A DNA stretch of 5,703 bases, from contig DUZB01000246.1 of the NCBI GenBank assembly GCA_013349725.1, forward strand, positions 2,920 to 8,622, in the 5' to 3' direction. Under the pieces are notes generated by a model. That model was not told the origin of the DNA. It did no database searches and saw only the letters and a list, made by a program, of their open reading frames with translations. Positions 5,473 through 5,703 of this stretch are shown here, piece by piece. The position numbers were made by a program, and so were the translations under genes. Every line of letters begins with the position of its first letter. Position 1 is the stretch's first letter. The DNA comes from Deltaproteobacteria bacterium (lineage in GTDB: Bacteria > Desulfobacterota > DSM-4660 > Desulfatiglandales > Desulfatiglandaceae).

Positions 5473-5487
5473 AAGTATTCCATCACC
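5450..5487. repeat. 8-bp inverted repeat, possible weak terminator after dnaJ
   Basis: GGTGATGG (5450-5457) is complementary to CCATCACC (5480-5487) with a 22-base loop that contains the right arm of the longer inverted repeat. The two stems cannot both form as a simple nested fold. Only a mixed pyrimidine tract (TCTATTTC) follows, so terminator function for the stress operon is possible but weakly supported. Confidence 0.3.
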
Positions 5488-5508
5488 TCTATTTCAACGC
5501 TGTCAGGC

Positions 5509-5532
5509 GCTTGGACAAAAAATATCCAAAGC
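5509..5532. terminator. Possible bidirectional stem between convergent genes
   Basis: GCTTGGA (5509-5515) pairs with TCCAAAGC (5525-5532), seven base pairs with one bulged A, around the A-rich loop CAAAAAATA. It lies between the rightward dnaJ-like gene and the leftward helix-turn-helix gene, where a shared terminator would be expected. Neither side has a clean T run, so confidence is low. Confidence 0.3.
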
Positions 5533-5569
5533 CCTTCTCTGACTGTATACGCAAGGGACTTATAGAATC

Positions 5570-5703
5570 TCAGTTATGTGGTTTACTTTTTCTCTTCTTA
5601 GGTATACTTTTACTCTGACCTTCACTGATCCATTTATCAATAGCTTCTTTGTCAAACCGCCAGACTCTACCAATCCGAATTGCAGGGATCTTACCTTCAG
5701 CTG
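5570..5703 (-). CDS. Excisionase-like helix-turn-helix DNA-binding protein, N-terminus outside window
   Basis: The minus strand is open from the right edge for 43 codons to TGA 5572-5570. The visible part begins 'AEGKIPAIRIGRVWRFDKEA', followed by IDKWI and a basic tail (PKKRKSKPHN). The pattern 'EGKIPAIRIGRVWRF...AIDKWI' is the wing and last helix of the HTH_17 / excisionase-type domain (PF12728, MerR-like winged helix). The recognition helix itself lies outside the window. Such proteins are small DNA binders, found both as excision factors of integrated elements and as stand-alone regulators or toxin-antitoxin-linked genes. It converges on the dnaJ-like gene. The family call is fairly safe from the conserved wing; the biological role cannot be read from this fragment. 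Confidence 0.82.
   Translation of the reverse strand, partial: AEGKIPAIRIGRVWRFDKEAIDKWISEGQSKSIPKKRKSKPHN

Overview
The window looks like chromosomal DNA from a Gram-negative bacterium. A delta-proteobacterium-like organism (Desulfobacterota or relatives) is my best guess. That rests on a tandem Hsp20-Hsp20-DnaJ stress cluster, a lipoprotein with a Gram-negative-style signal peptide, and strong AAGGAGG-type ribosome binding sites. No ribosomal RNA or other taxonomic marker is present, so this is inference.

Layout from left to right. (1) 1-373, minus strand: the first 124 codons of a small acidic protein, cut by the window edge and resembling CcbP-type calcium-binding proteins. (2) 374-854: no convincing gene. 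(3) 855-1079, minus strand: a likely decayed gene end. A recognisable secreted-protein-like segment is interrupted by one in-frame TAG. (4) 1085-2890, minus strand: a 601-residue predicted lipoprotein of unknown function, visibly richer in G+C than its surroundings, with a region like the copper-amine-oxidase N-terminal (stalk) domain. (5) 2891-3627: a long AT-rich intergenic region. It holds a candidate promoter for each direction and, on the plus strand, a run of hairpins including a terminator-shaped stem followed by five T. (6) 3628-5343, plus strand: hsp20, hsp20 and a short dnaJ-like gene. A large hairpin separates the second hsp20 from dnaJ. (7) 5344-5569: intergenic, with inverted repeats between convergent genes. 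(8) 5570-5703, minus strand: the C-terminal part of an excisionase-like helix-turn-helix protein, cut by the right edge.

The functional core is the stress cluster. Two different small heat-shock proteins would hold unfolding clients, and the J-domain protein could pass them to DnaK (encoded elsewhere) for refolding. The structured, apparently attenuated region upstream of this cluster is the most interesting non-coding part. It could be a regulatory leader or a separate small RNA. I see no CRISPR array, tRNA, rRNA or complete mobile element.
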